A stretch of DNA of 64,000 nt. It comes from Enterococcus saccharolyticus subsp. saccharolyticus. Its GTDB lineage: Bacteria > Bacillota > Bacilli > Lactobacillales > Enterococcaceae. Positions 25,910-33,187 of the stretch are shown here, in pieces; position 1 is the first letter of the stretch, and each line of letters begins with the position of its first letter. The position numbers were made by a program, and so were the translations under genes. The notes under the pieces are model-generated. The model made no database searches. It was given only the letters and a program-made list of their open reading frames with translations, and had not been told where the DNA came from. The stretch is from NCBI RefSeq assembly GCF_029023825.1, contig NZ_CP118957.1, positions 639,501-703,500 of the forward strand, given 5' to 3'.

Positions 25910-26605
25910 ATGAGAAACGAAATGATGTATCGACCAGTCGTAAAACCAGAACTTGTCGCGTTTTTACGTAATGAGCAAAAACAATTATCTGGAGAATTAG
26001 GTCAGATTGAAAAAGAAGCAAATGAAAATGAAGTGCCCATTATTCCGCACGAAACAGTTGTTTTTATGCAATTTTTATTAGGTCAAATTAAACCAAAACA
26101 AGTATTAGAAATTGGGACAGCGCTTGGTTTTTCTTCAAGTTTAATGGCTCAATATGTTGGTGAAGACGGGCACGTGACAACGATTGATCGTTTTGATGTG
26201 ATGATTCGTAAAGCGAAAAAAACGTATAAACGTCTTGGCTTAGAAGATAGAGTAACGTTGTTAGAAGGACAGGCAGCAGATATTTTACCTGAATTAACTG
26301 GACCCTACGATTTTATTTTTATGGACAGCGCCAAATCAAAATACATTGAATTTTTACCAGAATGTCTGCGTCTATTAAAAAAAGGTGGCGTCCTAATGGT
26401 CGATGATATTTTTCAAGGGGGCACCATTTTAGATCCAATTGAAGAAATTCCACGTAATCGTCGGACGATTCATCGCAAGCTAAAACGCTTTTTAGATGTC
26501 ATTAACAGTCATCCAGACTTAACTACCAGTTTAGTACCTTTAGGTGACGGGATTGCGTTAATTACCAAAGAAGCAGATGAAGTGATCATCGAGCCAGCAG
26601 AATAA
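25910..26605 (+). CDS. trmR: tRNA 5-hydroxyuridine methyltransferase TrmR (YrrM-like O-methyltransferase)
   Basis: A 231-residue SAM-dependent class I methyltransferase of the catechol-O-methyltransferase-like family. Motif I is VLEIGTALGFSSSLMA near 66-81, motif II TTIDRFD, and the metal-binding Asp is in FIFMDSAKSKY with VDDIFQGG downstream. B. subtilis YrrM (TrmR) methylates ho5U34 of tRNAs to mo5U. The assignment rests on overall similarity; other family members methylate small molecules. It stands alone with its own promoter. Confidence 0.75.
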   Translation: MRNEMMYRPVVKPELVAFLRNEQKQLSGELGQIEKEANENEVPIIPHETVVFMQFLLGQIKPKQVLEIGTALGFSSSLMAQYVGEDGHVTTIDRFDVMIRKAKKTYKRLGLEDRVTLLEGQAADILPELTGPYDFIFMDSAKSKYIEFLPECLRLLKKGGVLMVDDIFQGGTILDPIEEIPRNRRTIHRKLKRFLDVINSHPDLTTSLVPLGDGIALITKEADEVIIEPAE

Positions 26606-26609
26606 GTGC

Positions 26610-26640
26610 TTTTAAGGTGTCTCTTGCAGACACCTTAAAA
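26610..26640. other. 13-bp hairpin after trmR without a U-tract
   Basis: TTTTAAGGTGTCT (26610-26622) pairs with AGACACCTTAAAA (26628-26640). Neither strand has a following T-run, so it is not a canonical intrinsic terminator. Confidence 0.6.
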
Positions 26641-26656
26641 AATAACAGAAAAACAA

Positions 26657-26685
26657 TTGACATTTGTGTGGATATTCCATATAAT
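26657..26685 (+). promoter_or_regulatory. Perfect consensus promoter of tRNA-Arg
   Basis: TTGACA (26657-26662), 17 bp, TATAAT (26680-26685): a full sigma-70/sigma-A consensus match, 22 nt before the tRNA. Confidence 0.95.
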
Positions 26686-26707
26686 AATTTTTGTTGCTAA
26701 AACATCT

Positions 26708-26781
26708 GTCATAGTAGCTCAGCTGGATAGAGCATCCGCCTTCTAAGCGGACGGTCGGGGGTTCGAATCCCTCCTGTGACG
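26708..26781 (+). tRNA. tRNA-Arg (anticodon UCU)
   Basis: A 74-nt cloverleaf: acceptor arms GTCATAG and CTGTGAC pair with one wobble, the D-arm holds AGCTCAGCTGGATAGAGC, the anticodon stem TCCGC/GCGGA encloses the loop CTTCTAA with anticodon TCT (reads AGA), and the T-loop is GTTCGAATC. CCA is not encoded. It is a solo gene with consensus promoter and its own terminator. Confidence 0.97.
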
Positions 26782-26787
26782 CTAATG

Positions 26788-26822
26788 AACCACTAGAAAC
26801 CTTGGTTTCTAGTGGTTTTTTG
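26788..26822 (+). terminator. Intrinsic terminator after tRNA-Arg
   Basis: AACCACTAGAAACC (26788-26801) pairs with GGTTTCTAGTGGTT (26804-26817), followed by T residues. Confidence 0.92.
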
Positions 26823-26902
26823 TTTGTTTAAATAGTTATTTCTTTCATTAATATAAATGATTCGAGCAAAGTAATTTACAAATATATTTTTTTCTTTTAT
26901 AT

Positions 26903-26930
26903 TTGACTAGTCAATTATTGATAAGTCAAT
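26903..26930. promoter_or_regulatory. Likely MarR operator upstream of the marR-type gene
   Basis: TTGACTAGTCAA at 26903-26914 is a perfect 12-bp palindrome, and ATTGA/TCAAT at 26917-26930 forms a second dyad; AGTCAATT occurs twice, 16 bp apart. The sites end 15 nt before the MarR-family start codon, where the regulator would be expected to repress itself and the nitroreductase operon. Confidence 0.55.
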
Positions 26931-26945
26931 TGTAGGGGGACAAAA

Positions 26946-27353
26946 ATGAACCTTAGAGAAATAAGTAAGTTATTTTATCAATTAAAACTTGCGAACCAAG
27001 AACTGACAGCTAAGTTTGAGAAAGAAACAGGGTTTAGCATTACGCGGTATGAGTTGATGATGTTTTTAAAAGAAAATGGCCCTTGCTCGCAGACTAGTTT
27101 GCAACAAGAATTGAAAATTGATAGTGCGGCTGTGACGAGACATTTAAAAATATTAGAAGAAAAAAAGTATGTGACTCGTGAAAGAAATAAACACAATAAT
27201 CGAGAAGTTTTTGTAAAAATCACACCACAAGCATTCGACGAGTTATCCACATGCGAGCAGAAGTACCATTCTTCTGAAAAGCCAATCAATATCTCGTTGA
27301 GTAAGCAAGAAGGAGAACTTCTACTAGAATTATTAACGAAATTAGTCAAATGA
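26946..27353 (+). CDS. MarR family transcriptional regulator
   Basis: A 135-residue winged-helix repressor. The helix-turn-helix reads SQTSLQQELKIDSAAVTRHLKILEEK in pieces around residues 50-76, and the wing YVTRERNKHNNREVFV near 79-94. Helical dimer segments flank it. No cysteines are placed like those of thiol-sensing OhrR. It precedes a nitroreductase gene by 15 nt and two dyads lie upstream, so a redox- or electrophile-responsive operon is a reasonable inference. Confidence 0.9.
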   Translation: MNLREISKLFYQLKLANQELTAKFEKETGFSITRYELMMFLKENGPCSQTSLQQELKIDSAAVTRHLKILEEKKYVTRERNKHNNREVFVKITPQAFDELSTCEQKYHSSEKPINISLSKQEGELLLELLTKLVK

Positions 27354-27368
27354 AAGAAGGAAATAGAA

Positions 27369-28007
27369 ATGGCAAATAAATTAGTCAACAATGATTTTTC
27401 AGCAATTACCTTTGAAAGAAAATCTGTACGTGTGTATGATGAAACATATAAAATTTCTCATGAAGAAATGCTTGAGATGATTCAAGAGGCAACACTTGCA
27501 CCATCTTCCGTGAATATGCAACCGTGGCGTTTTGTAGTAGTAGAAAGTGACGAGCAAAAAGCGAAGTTAAAACCGTTGATTCGTTTTAACACACGTCAAA
27601 ATGATACCTCATCTGCGATGATTTTGATTTTTGGTGATATGGCGTGCTATGAATTAGGCGAAGAAATTTATAACCAAGCAGTAGCAGAAGGGAAAATGCC
27701 AGCAGAAGTGAGAGACCAACAATTGGAGGCAATTATTCCTTATTATCAAAATTTCACCAGAGAACAAATGAATGATGTTGTGAAAATTGATGCCAGTTTA
27801 GCAGCGATGCAATTGATGTTAGTTGCTCGTGCACATGGGTATGAAACCAATCCAATTGGTGGTTTTGAAGCAGATCAATTGGCTGAAATAGTTGATTTAG
27901 ATAAAGAACGTTACGTGCCAGTGATGATTCTCTCGATTGGAAAAGCCAAGGAAACGGGTTATCCATCTGTCCGATTAGCGGCTGAACGAATTACCACATT
28001 CAAATAA
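27369..28007 (+). CDS. Nitroreductase family protein
   Basis: An FMN-dependent NAD(P)H oxidoreductase-fold protein, 212 residues. N-terminal FERKSVRVYDE and LAPSSVNMQPWRFVVVES (about 15-60) form the FMN-binding region, and the C-terminal half includes GGFEADQLAEIVDLDKERYVPVMILSIGKA (quoted in part: LDKERYVPVMILSIG). The substrate is not predictable. It lies between the MarR gene and the DUF1304 gene in one operon, with AGAAGGAAAT upstream. Confidence 0.9.
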   Translation: MANKLVNNDFSAITFERKSVRVYDETYKISHEEMLEMIQEATLAPSSVNMQPWRFVVVESDEQKAKLKPLIRFNTRQNDTSSAMILIFGDMACYELGEEIYNQAVAEGKMPAEVRDQQLEAIIPYYQNFTREQMNDVVKIDASLAAMQLMLVARAHGYETNPIGGFEADQLAEIVDLDKERYVPVMILSIGKAKETGYPSVRLAAERITTFK

Positions 28008-28029
28008 CATTTTTCTAAGGAGGCAAACG

Positions 28030-28392
28030 ATGTCAATTATTTCCATAGTCTTAATACTTCTCGTTGCATGCGAATTTTTCTATATCATGTATTTGGAAAC
28101 ATTGGCTACCACGTCAGCAACGACAAGCCGTGTTTTTCATCTAAAGCAAGAAAAATTAGCAGATCAAGCGGTCAATACATTGTTTAAAAATCAAGGCGTT
28201 TATAATGGTTTAATTGGTGTGGGATTAGTGTATAGTGTCTTTTTTGCGACAGCTTCATTGGAAATTAGTCGCTTAATTTTAGTTTACATTATTTTAGTTG
28301 CATTATACGGTAGTTTAACCAGTGACAAAAAGATTATTTTAACGCAAGGTGGTTTAGCAATCCTCGCGTTCATCTCTACCTTTTTTAATTAG
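28030..28392 (+). CDS. DUF1304 family membrane protein
   Basis: A 120-residue protein with four predicted membrane segments (about 3-20, 52-72, 78-95, 100-118). It matches the small DUF1304 family, whose function is unknown, and often accompanies redox or stress regulators. The gene is 22 nt after the nitroreductase with AAGGAGG, so it closes the MarR operon. Confidence 0.78.
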   Translation: MSIISIVLILLVACEFFYIMYLETLATTSATTSRVFHLKQEKLADQAVNTLFKNQGVYNGLIGVGLVYSVFFATASLEISRLILVYIILVALYGSLTSDKKIILTQGGLAILAFISTFFN

Positions 28393-28397
28393 TTATT

Positions 28398-28436
28398 CAA
28401 AAGCACAGTCATGATTGGCTGTGCTTTTGGTATAAT
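28398..28436 (+). promoter_or_regulatory. Hairpin and extended -10 promoter before the DUF3267 gene
   Basis: CAAAAGCACAG (28398-28408) pairs with CTGTGCTTTTG (28419-28429), a weak terminator with its T-run only in the stem. TGGTATAAT (28428-28436) is a full extended -10 element that starts inside the 3' arm. Confidence 0.6.
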
Positions 28437-28469
28437 GAAAGGAAAGTAAGTGAATAAGGAGAGATCCAT

Positions 28470-29021
28470 ATGAGTAAGGAACAACGAACGTTAATAAGAG
28501 AAATCAATTTATTAGAAGATAAAAAGCTTATTTGGCTATTGAATGTTGCCGCAATTGTGTTGTTTTTTGGCTTTCTGTTGTTATTTTCAGGTGTAACTTT
28601 TTGGCATTCTGCGTCGATGTATCAATCATTTAATTTTTGGACACTTATATTGGGGTTGGGACTCTTTATTGTCTTAATCATTATTCATGAACTCATTCAT
28701 GCGCTTTTTTTCAAAATGTTTCAGCCAACTAAAAAAGTAAAATTTGGTTTTAAAAATGGGATGGCGTATGCGACAAGTCCTCACTCTTATTATAAGAAAT
28801 ACCAATTTATTATTATTTGTTTAGCACCATTTGTTTTGCTGACTTCAGGATTGGTTGTACTATATCTTATGAATCTGTTATCAGCGAGTTTATTCATCTT
28901 CTTAGCTTCGATGCATGCATCAGGATGCGTGGGTGATTTTTATTTTACCTATTTAATTTTGCGTGCACCTAAAAATAGTTGGATAGAAGATACGGAGCAA
29001 GGGATAAACTTTTATCATTAG
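28470..29021 (+). CDS. DUF3267 family membrane zincin-like protein
   Basis: A 183-residue integral membrane protein with four or five hydrophobic segments. The segment IIHELIHALFF near residues 71-81 carries HExxH, which makes it a candidate zinc metalloprotease of the DUF3267 family. SMHASGCVGDFYF near 147-159 may supply further conserved polar residues. No substrate is known. It has its own promoter and terminator. A protease activity would be inferred from the motif only. Confidence 0.8.
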   Translation: MSKEQRTLIREINLLEDKKLIWLLNVAAIVLFFGFLLLFSGVTFWHSASMYQSFNFWTLILGLGLFIVLIIIHELIHALFFKMFQPTKKVKFGFKNGMAYATSPHSYYKKYQFIIICLAPFVLLTSGLVVLYLMNLLSASLFIFLASMHASGCVGDFYFTYLILRAPKNSWIEDTEQGINFYH

Positions 29022-29044
29022 ACTGTGCAGACAGTCTTTTTTTT
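29020..29044 (+). terminator. Short intrinsic terminator
   Basis: AGACTG (29020-29025) pairs with CAGTCT (29032-29037) and eight T follow; the stop codon overlaps the 5' arm. Confidence 0.75.
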
Positions 29045-29059
29045 ATGCGCATCACTTCA

Positions 29060-29089
29060 TTGGTAATCCCTTTTAATATCGGGTATAAT
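29060..29089 (+). promoter_or_regulatory. Promoter of the amino-acid ABC transporter genes
   Basis: TTGGTA (29060-29065) and TATAAT (29084-29089), 18-bp spacer. Two dyads follow in the leader: TTACA/TGTAA and TAACAG/CTGTTA. Confidence 0.65.
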
Positions 29090-29146
29090 CAAAACATTAC
29101 AATATGTAACAGATAAAAAAACTGTTATAATTTTGGAGGGGAAAAT

Positions 29147-29986
29147 ATGAAGAAATGGGTAGTGACAGCGACACTTTTCACGGCAGGTTTATTATTAACT
29201 GCATGTGGGACAGAGAAGAAAGAAGCAAAAGATGTGAGTTGGGAAAAAGTTGAAGAAGCAGGTAAATTAACTGTATCAACTTCAGGTACACTTTTTCCAT
29301 CTTCTTATTACAATGATAACAATGAACTAGTTGGATATGATGTCGATATTGCCAAAGAAGTAGCGAAACGTTTGGATGTTACTGTCGATTTTAAAGAATA
29401 CAATGTAGATGGTCAAATTGCCGCCTTGCAACGTGGGGAAGCAGATTTTGCTGCCAACGATTTTGGTTTGTCTGGTGACCGTAAAGATAAATTTAGCTTA
29501 AGTACACCTATTAAATATTCCTTTACAAGTATGATTGTTCGTCAAAGTGATGATTCTGGGATTCATTCATTAGAGGATTTAAAAGGGAAAAAAGCTGCTG
29601 GTGAACCAAACACAAGCTATATGAAAATGGCTGAGAGTTATGGCGCTGAATTAGTCGTTTATGATAATGCGACAAACGATCAATATTTAACAGATGTTGC
29701 TAATGGTCGAACGGATGTCATTATTAATGATTATTATTTACAAAAAATGTCTGTGGGTGCATTACCTGATATCCCTGTAAAAATTTTAGAAGATGTTTAT
29801 TTTGATTTAGCTGAAACAGGATTCTTGTTTGTCAAAGAAAACAACGAGCTACGTGAAAAAGTAGATGCGACATTAAAAGAGATGAAAGAAGATGGAACAA
29901 TCGCTAAAATTTCAGAAGGGTATTTCCAAACTGATGTTTCTGAAAAACCAAAAGAAGATTTGATTGAAAGTAAAAAGACTGAGTAA
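29147..29986 (+). CDS. Amino-acid ABC transporter substrate-binding lipoprotein
   Basis: A 279-residue family 3 solute-binding protein. Lipobox LLTAC with the lipid Cys at about 20 anchors it to the membrane. The ligand domain runs from about residue 33, with GYDVDIAKEVAKRL near 64-77 (the family signature) and FAANDFGLSGDRKDKFSLS near 104-122. It resembles polar amino-acid or cystine binders (TcyA/YxeM types), but the ligand cannot be fixed. TAATG makes a 1-nt overlap with the permease gene. Confidence 0.9.
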   Translation: MKKWVVTATLFTAGLLLTACGTEKKEAKDVSWEKVEEAGKLTVSTSGTLFPSSYYNDNNELVGYDVDIAKEVAKRLDVTVDFKEYNVDGQIAALQRGEADFAANDFGLSGDRKDKFSLSTPIKYSFTSMIVRQSDDSGIHSLEDLKGKKAAGEPNTSYMKMAESYGAELVVYDNATNDQYLTDVANGRTDVIINDYYLQKMSVGALPDIPVKILEDVYFDLAETGFLFVKENNELREKVDATLKEMKEDGTIAKISEGYFQTDVSEKPKEDLIESKKTE

Positions 29987-30654
29987 TGTATATTCCAACC
30001 TTTGATTTACAATTGATGTGGGAGTCGCTGCCTTTTGTCTTAGAGGGCTTATCTTATACAATTGGAATTGCGGTCGCTTCGTTCTTTTTTGGAAATATTT
30101 TGGGGATTTTATTGACGACACTGAGTTTTTTACCAAACCGTGTATTAAATAAGCTGATACGACTAGTCATTTCCTTTTTTCGTGGGGTTCCAGCTTTGGT
30201 CGTTTTATTTCTGTTATATTTTGGTTTGCCGTATCAATTAGATGCGTTGACAGCGACGATTATTTGTTTTAGTTTGACGAGTAGTGCATTTATTGGTGAG
30301 ATTTATCGTGGTTCTATTGCAGGTGTTGACCGAGGACAATGGGATGCGGCGTATGCTTTAGGTTTTTCGTTTCCAAAAGTGATGCGTTCAATTATTTTGC
30401 CGCAAGCATTCCGAATTTCAATCCCTGCGTTAAGTAATGTAGCGATGGATTTAGTCAAAGGTACGTCGCTAGCTGCAATGATTACAATTCCCGATATTTT
30501 TCAAAAGGCTAAAATTGTGGGTGGTCGAACATTTGATTATATGTCGATGTATGTACTGGTTGCGATTATTTATTGGTGTATTTGTTTACTCATTGAATAT
30601 TTACAGAAATATTTAGAACAGCACTATCTAAGACGTTATGGAAAAATAAAATGA
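29986..30654 (+). CDS. Amino-acid ABC transporter permease
   Basis: A 222-residue HisM-type permease with about five membrane segments and the cytoplasmic EAA loop GQWDAAYALGFSFPKVMRSIILPQA (quoted in part: DAAYALGFSFPKVMRSI) near 118-142 that contacts the ATPase. Its start codon overlaps the stop of the binding protein gene. No ATP-binding subunit follows; a terminator closes the unit, so the ATPase must come from elsewhere. Confidence 0.92.
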   Translation: MYIPTFDLQLMWESLPFVLEGLSYTIGIAVASFFFGNILGILLTTLSFLPNRVLNKLIRLVISFFRGVPALVVLFLLYFGLPYQLDALTATIICFSLTSSAFIGEIYRGSIAGVDRGQWDAAYALGFSFPKVMRSIILPQAFRISIPALSNVAMDLVKGTSLAAMITIPDIFQKAKIVGGRTFDYMSMYVLVAIIYWCICLLIEYLQKYLEQHYLRRYGKIK

Positions 30655-30679
30655 GTAAACTGTGTCAGAAGGTAATGAT

Positions 30680-30747
30680 AAACTATTCGAATGATAGACA
30701 GATTGTTTTTCAATCGCTATTGTTCGAATAGTTTTATTGTCTTTTTT
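30680..30747 (+). terminator. Large intrinsic terminator after the permease
   Basis: AAACTATTCGAA (30680-30691) pairs with TTCGAATAGTTT (30723-30734); inner arms GATTG and CAATC close a T-rich loop; T-rich tail follows. Confidence 0.8.
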
Positions 30748-30818
30748 AAACAGATAGATTGACGACCATCTGAGAAAATAAAATCATCAAAGAGGAAAAA
30801 ATATTTTTGGGAGGAAGT

Positions 30819-31340
30819 ATGTTAACTATTCGATCAATTGATTTACACGTACCAACAGAAATTTAAGCAGTTGAACAACTCTATGTATCGTCTTTTCCAG
30901 TAGAAGAGCGAGTACCTTTTGAGGAATTGATAGATAAAGCCATTCTGAAAAAAGGAAATTATTTTGGTTTATTTCAAGAAGAACAAGTCTGTGGCATGAT
31001 TTATTATATTCTGTTAGACGACCTGTTGTATATTTTCTTCTTTGCTATTGATGGTACGATTCAATCAAAAGGGTATGGGAAATTTGTTTTAGATTATATG
31101 CAAGAAACATTCCCCAATAAGAAACAAATGCTGTTAATTGAAGAATTAGATAAAGAGGCGGATAATTTCGAACAACGCGTGCGCCGTAAAAACTTCTACG
31201 AAAAAAATAACTTTGTATGTACGGGTGTAACTATTGTCGCGGCGAATACTCCTTATGAATTGATGTCTCGAGGAAAAGCACTTGCAACAGAGGAAGAATG
31301 CGAACGCATATATCGCTATTTTTTCGATGAAGCCGAGTGA
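30819..31340 (+). pseudogene. GNAT acetyltransferase gene with premature stop
   Basis: ATG 30819 has a strong GGGAGGAAG site and the frame MLTIRSIDLHVPTEI ends at TAA (30864-30866). The same frame then stays open to 31340 with GNAT-like sequence: VEQLYVSSFPVEERVPF, GYGKFVLDYMQ (acetyl-CoA loop) and NFYEKNNFV near the end. One nonsense change (for example AAA to TAA) explains it. Restart at TTG 30927 would lose the first beta strand and has no ribosome site. A sequencing error or readthrough cannot be excluded. Confidence 0.8.
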
Positions 31341-31433
31341 TTCGTTTGCTTTTTTACAAACAGCAAGCTTTTGCCTTCTCATTCATTTGTGATAAGATGA
31401 TAAAGTTTTCAAATGAAGTAAAGGAGTTTTAGT

Positions 31434-32615
31434 ATGTTATTTCGAATAGAAAAAAAGGAATGGCTAGGAAATGAGCGCAATGATTTATTTGCTGGTTTAG
31501 TTTCTTCGGTGGCTATATTGCCAGAAGTAATTGGTTTTTCGATTATTGCAGGGGTACCGCCACTAGCTGCATTGTTTGCTTCGGCGGTTACTTTATTGGT
31601 GATTACTTTTACTGGTGGTCGTCCAGCAATGGTTTCAGCAGCAGCAGGTTCCATGGCATTAGTGATTGCGGGATTGGTGCAGTCTCACGGCTTGAATTAT
31701 ATGATTGCCGCCACGATTTTAACTGGGGTCTTACAAATGCTTTTTGGTTTTTTAGGCATTCATAAACTGATGCGTTTTATTTCTAAAACAGTGATGTTTG
31801 GTTTTGTGAATGCATTGGCTATTTTAATTTTTATGGCACAAGTACAACAATTACCAGCGCAAACGTGGACGTCTTATGCAATGGTTATTCTCAGTATTGG
31901 TTTGATTTATCTAATCCCTCGTTTTACAACAATTGTACCATCTGCGTTGATTGTGATTGTAGTCATGACTATCTTTGCTTTCTTATTTAAAGGCAATCTA
32001 CAAACAGTCGGTGATTTAGGGGCGATGAATGATATTACGCCAATGCTCGCCTTACCTGCCGTACCATTGACAGTAGAAACGTTATGGATTATTTTGCCGA
32101 CATCGTTAGCGTTAGCGATGATTGGTTTGATTGAATCCTTACTAACGGTGCCGATTGTAGATAAAATGACAGAGAGTACAAGTGATAGTCAGCGTGAAGT
32201 AAAAGCACAAGGGTTAGCCAATATTGTGACAGGGTTCTTTGGTGGTCAAGCGGGATGTGCCATGATTGGACAAGCCGTTATTAATGTTAAATCTGGTGGA
32301 CGGAAACGTTTATCCACGTTTATTTCAGGTATGACCTTATTGCTATTTATTTTTGCATTTCGTGATTTAATGATTGGCATACCAACTGCTGCTTTAATCG
32401 GGATTATGATGACGGTGGCTGTTGATACATTTGATTGGGAAAGTTTGCGTTTGTTCAAAAATAGACAGATCAAAGACGGCTTTATCTTGATAATGACCGT
32501 GGCTGTGATTGTTTACACGCATAACTTAGCAATCGGTATTGTATTGGGTGTAATTGTTACGTTACTTATAGATACCGTTTTTGTCAGAAAATTAAGCGAC
32601 AGCTCTAGTAAATAG
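31434..32615 (+). CDS. SulP-family anion transporter lacking the STAS domain
   Basis: A 393-residue protein with about 10-12 hydrophobic segments of the SulP fold. Motifs include SSVAILPEVIGFSIIAGVPP at the N-terminus and GFFGGQAGCAMIGQAVIN near 264-281. Typical SulP transporters add a cytoplasmic STAS domain of about 120-150 residues; here the protein stops at KLSDSSSK just after the last membrane segment. The substrate (sulfate, bicarbonate or another anion) is unknown. The stop codon lies inside the terminator. Confidence 0.88.
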   Translation: MLFRIEKKEWLGNERNDLFAGLVSSVAILPEVIGFSIIAGVPPLAALFASAVTLLVITFTGGRPAMVSAAAGSMALVIAGLVQSHGLNYMIAATILTGVLQMLFGFLGIHKLMRFISKTVMFGFVNALAILIFMAQVQQLPAQTWTSYAMVILSIGLIYLIPRFTTIVPSALIVIVVMTIFAFLFKGNLQTVGDLGAMNDITPMLALPAVPLTVETLWIILPTSLALAMIGLIESLLTVPIVDKMTESTSDSQREVKAQGLANIVTGFFGGQAGCAMIGQAVINVKSGGRKRLSTFISGMTLLLFIFAFRDLMIGIPTAALIGIMMTVAVDTFDWESLRLFKNRQIKDGFILIMTVAVIVYTHNLAIGIVLGVIVTLLIDTVFVRKLSDSSSK

Positions 32616-32626
32616 GGCTGTTTTTT
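32599..32626 (+). terminator. Intrinsic terminator overlapping the SulP stop
   Basis: ACAGCTCTA (32599-32607) pairs with TAGGGCTGT (32613-32621), one wobble, then T residues. Confidence 0.82.
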
Positions 32627-32647
32627 CATCTGTTAAAGCGCTCTGTA

Positions 32648-32675
32648 TTGCTAAATATCAGAAGTTGTGTATAAT
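32648..32675 (+). promoter_or_regulatory. Promoter of a small unknown gene, with a weak cre-like site
   Basis: TTGCTA (32648-32653) and TATAAT (32670-32675) with 16 bp between. TTAAAGCGCTCTGT at 32633-32646, abutting the -35, matches 10 of 14 positions of the catabolite element TGAAAGCGCTTTCA. Confidence 0.55.
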
Positions 32676-32699
32676 TTTACAAAAAGGAGTGTGATGCAA

Positions 32700-32981
32700 A
32701 TGGCAAAGAAAGTAAAAGTCATTGAGAGTTTATGTCAAGATGGTTATGAAAGTGGATATGCAAAGAACAAAAATTATGAATTCAAACGTGAGGATGATGT
32801 CGTTTCTTTATTATCTAAGGGCGAAATTTTGTGCCGATTTGTCATTACCGGTTATCGACAAGGACAAGTGGCAGAAGTGAACGTTTCGAATCATCATGAA
32901 GCAAATGCTGTTACAACATTTGTTCAATATTTTGGCTCAGAAGACGAATTTGAGGCAGAAAAAAAAGCAGTAAAGAAATAA
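32700..32981 (+). CDS. Hypothetical protein, 93 aa
   Basis: I do not recognise this protein. It starts MAKKVKVIESLCQDG; ATG 32694, two codons upstream, is an equally possible start relative to AAGGAG at 32684. It is a small soluble basic/acidic mix with alternating strands (EILCRFVITGYRQGQVAEVNV) and an acidic-then-lysine C-terminal tail. It has its own promoter and terminator between the SulP transporter and the leu operon. Confidence 0.75.
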   Translation: MAKKVKVIESLCQDGYESGYAKNKNYEFKREDDVVSLLSKGEILCRFVITGYRQGQVAEVNVSNHHEANAVTTFVQYFGSEDEFEAEKKAVKK

Positions 32982-32987
32982 TTCTCA

Positions 32988-33031
32988 AATAGATAACTTT
33001 AGATCAAATGCCTAAAGTTATCTATTTTTTA
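32988..33031 (+). terminator. Intrinsic terminator
   Basis: A perfect 16-bp stem: AAATAGATAACTTTAG (32988-33003) with CTAAAGTTATCTATTT (33013-33028), plus T residues. Confidence 0.92.
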
Positions 33032-33043
33032 TTTTATGACGAA

Positions 33044-33058
33044 ATATTCAGAAAATTA
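33044..33058 (+). promoter_or_regulatory. CodY box upstream of the leu operon
   Basis: AATATTCAGAAAATT matches the CodY consensus AATTTTCWGAAAATT at 14 of 15 positions and ends 11 bp before the -35 box. CodY senses branched-chain amino acids and GTP and represses their synthesis. Confidence 0.85.
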
Positions 33059-33069
33059 AAACAAAAGTG

Positions 33070-33098
33070 TTGACTTCTTTTTTCTTTTTCGGTATCTT
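33070..33098 (+). promoter_or_regulatory. leu operon promoter
   Basis: TTGACT (33070-33075), 17 bp, TATCTT (33093-33098), about 30 nt before the leader peptide. Confidence 0.75.
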
Positions 33099-33130
33099 TT
33101 TATCAAGAACTTATTGATTAGGTGGTTACT

Positions 33131-33184
33131 ATGAAAAATACAGCAGTAATTTCAACAACTACATTTTTATTATTATTATTATAA
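33131..33184 (+). CDS. leu operon leader peptide
   Basis: A 17-codon ORF encodes MKNTAVISTTTFLLLLL and stops with TAA; the last five codons are all TTA leucine, with one Val and one Ile codon earlier. AGGTGG lies 7 nt before its ATG. It ends 4 nt before paired segments of the attenuator, the classic layout for ribosome-mediated attenuation by leucyl-tRNA supply. Confidence 0.88.
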   Translation: MKNTAVISTTTFLLLLL

Positions 33185-33187
33185 TCC

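Noticed and set aside
26610-26640. Hairpin after trmR as an intrinsic terminator
   Set aside because: No T-run on either strand; recorded only as a hairpin.
30927-31340. GNAT protein starting at TTG 30927 as an intact gene
   Set aside because: No ribosome site there, the N-terminal strand would be missing, and the same frame runs back to a well-placed ATG at 30819 interrupted by one stop.
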